This document shows positions 63,234-64,000 of a stretch of 64,000 nt of DNA, piece by piece. The translations under genes were made by a program, and so were the position numbers. Each line of letters begins with the position of its first letter. Position 1 is the stretch's first letter. Source of the DNA: Mesorhizobium sp. M1E.F.Ca.ET.045.02.1.1 (lineage in GTDB: Bacteria > Pseudomonadota > Alphaproteobacteria > Rhizobiales > Rhizobiaceae); contig NZ_CP034447.1 in the NCBI RefSeq assembly GCF_003952485.1, positions 2,108,001-2,172,000 on the forward strand. Direction: 5' to 3'. The notes beneath the pieces were generated by a model. That model saw only the letters and a list, made by a program, of their open reading frames with translations. It was not told the DNA's origin and searched no databases.

Positions 63234-64000
63234 TCAAGCCCAGATGGCGACGGGAATGCCGAAACGGTCGGTCAGCGGCGGGTCGGGCGACGGCCGCGCC
63301 TCGCCGCTGGCGATCCGTCCGGCAATCAGCATCATGGCCGCCGCGTCGAGGAAGTCGTCGCTTGCCGCACCTTTCGGCGGCGGCTGGTCGAGAAAGGCTT
63401 TCTCGTAGCCGTGCCGGCAGAGCAGCGCCTTGCGCTCGTCCATGCCGGCCGGGTTGACCGCGCCCTTGATCTTCTTCGGCAGCGCCATCGCCGCGCCGCC
63501 GTTCAGTCGGCAGAAGGCCACTTCAGGGTGCGATTCGAAGATGCGACCCCGCAGATCCGACCGCTCGATCAAAAGCGCGTCGATCTCGCGGATCTTCGCA
63601 AAGATGCCGAAAGCCTGGATGGAAACGCCGCGCGGCGGATCGGAGGTGGCCATCGCCACCGCGCTCGCCCGCCGGTGCGCCGCGTACCAAGCCTCGACCG
63701 TGGTGAAGTCGCTGGTGTCGGCATAGAGCGCCGCGCGCGAAGGGATGGCAAAGACGCTCGACTGCCGTGCTCCGAGCAGCGGCCGCACCAGCGCCTCCGG
63801 CCCGCGGCCGCCCCGGCGGGAAAGATCCGGCAGGCCGATCGGCATGTCGACGGCGATCGTGGCATCGGGCAGGGCGTCAAGCAGCGCCTGGAAGCGCGGG
63901 AAGACCGAGACCAATGGCGCGGCATCAGCAGCGCGGTGGACGGCGATCCAGCCGGCCTTGCAGCCGTCGACGCCGGCCAGAGCGGGATGCAGGTCTGCAT
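63234..64000 (-). CDS. DUF429 family protein, truncated at the right edge
   Basis: About 255 residues are visible. The frame runs off the window, and its visible N-terminal part reads ALAGVDGCKAGWIAVHRAAD, the usual DUF429 opening; it continues VDMPIGLPDLSRRGGRGPEALVRPLLG. ESHPEVAFCRLNGG and DDFLDAAAMMLIAGRI are further blocks. The family has an RNase H-like fold with conserved acidic residues and an unknown role. The true start lies at or just beyond position 64000; an internal TTG at 63914 is not the start. Confidence 0.88.
   Translation of the reverse strand, partial: ADLHPALAGVDGCKAGWIAVHRAADAAPLVSVFPRFQALLDALPDATIAVDMPIGLPDLSRRGGRGPEALVRPLLGARQSSVFAIPSRAALYADTSDFTTVEAWYAAHRRASAVAMATSDPPRGVSIQAFGIFAKIREIDALLIERSDLRGRIFESHPEVAFCRLNGGAAMALPKKIKGAVNPAGMDERKALLCRHGYEKAFLDQPPPKGAASDDFLDAAAMMLIAGRIASGEARPSPDPPLTDRFGIPVAIWA

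Overview
The window is a GC-rich stretch of an alphaproteobacterial chromosome, most likely Mesorhizobium or a close relative in the Rhizobiales. This rests on the gene content: a MucR/Ros regulator, the gpsA-tsaD / hemC-hemD-Mic60-HemY(Orf52) neighbourhood, a curlin/CsgH cluster and a TGA-N9-TCA (RirA-type) iron operator. It also rests on several families of intergenic hairpin repeats of the kind seen in rhizobial genomes. It looks like ordinary chromosome rich in transport operons. I see no integrase, transposase, phage gene or CRISPR array.

Layout. 1-3.1 kb: edge-truncated OmpR-type response regulator, L,D-transpeptidase, DUF1127 protein, LysR regulator, DUF1761 membrane protein. 3.1-12.97 kb: housekeeping block. 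On the minus strand: a protein-lysine methyltransferase-like gene, an EVE-domain gene, a YciI gene, gpsA and tsaD. Diverging from these on the plus strand: hemC, hemD, a Mic60/mitofilin homologue, a HemY-N TPR protein, a TerB-like protein and a class I amidotransferase. 13.3-17.8 kb: epoxide hydrolase, MFS exporter, aminotransferase and mucR. 17.9-23.5 kb: a minus-strand carbohydrate module (GH15 glucoamylase, gnd, zwf, ROK/polyphosphate-glucokinase-like kinase). It could release glucose from a glucan, phosphorylate it and oxidise it for NADPH. A sensor kinase/response regulator pair diverges from it (23.7-25.8 kb).

25.9-31.5 kb: tautomerase, SMP-30/gluconolactonase and a four-gene sugar ABC importer. 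31.9-34.0 kb: a FadB-like hydratase/dehydrogenase fusion bracketed by two long palindromic elements. 34.3-39.0 kb: a BMP-family (nucleoside-type) ABC importer, followed by an SDR, an unannotated 49-residue membrane protein, an LLM flavin monooxygenase and an isochorismatase-type hydrolase. 42.4-45.7 kb: a RirA-box-preceded iron operon (FhuC-like ATPase, exbB, exbD, tonB), then a Tat-exported multicopper oxidase. 47.3-50.2 kb: small secreted proteins, one frameshifted, and a csgA-csgH-csgB curli subunit cluster. 50.5 kb: tRNA-Ala, YggT and DUF167 genes.

51.9-59.7 kb: a divergent regulon. RpiR regulator, UgpC/MalK-type ATPase and SDR are on the minus strand. Binding protein, two permeases and an M81 (MlrC) metallopeptidase are on the plus strand. 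59.8-64 kb: M3 oligopeptidase, NTF2-like secreted protein, beta-carbonic anhydrase and an edge-truncated DUF429 protein.

Two themes stand out. First, long mosaic palindromes lie between genes, and in two ABC operons they sit exactly between the binding-protein gene and the membrane-component genes. Second, many genes are translationally coupled through 1-4 bp overlaps, which supports the operon assignments. No single unmistakably new system is visible. The best leads are the palindromes, the curli-associated small secreted proteins with a shared upstream sequence, the GH15-gnd-zwf-kinase module and the RirA-box orphan FhuC/TonB operon.
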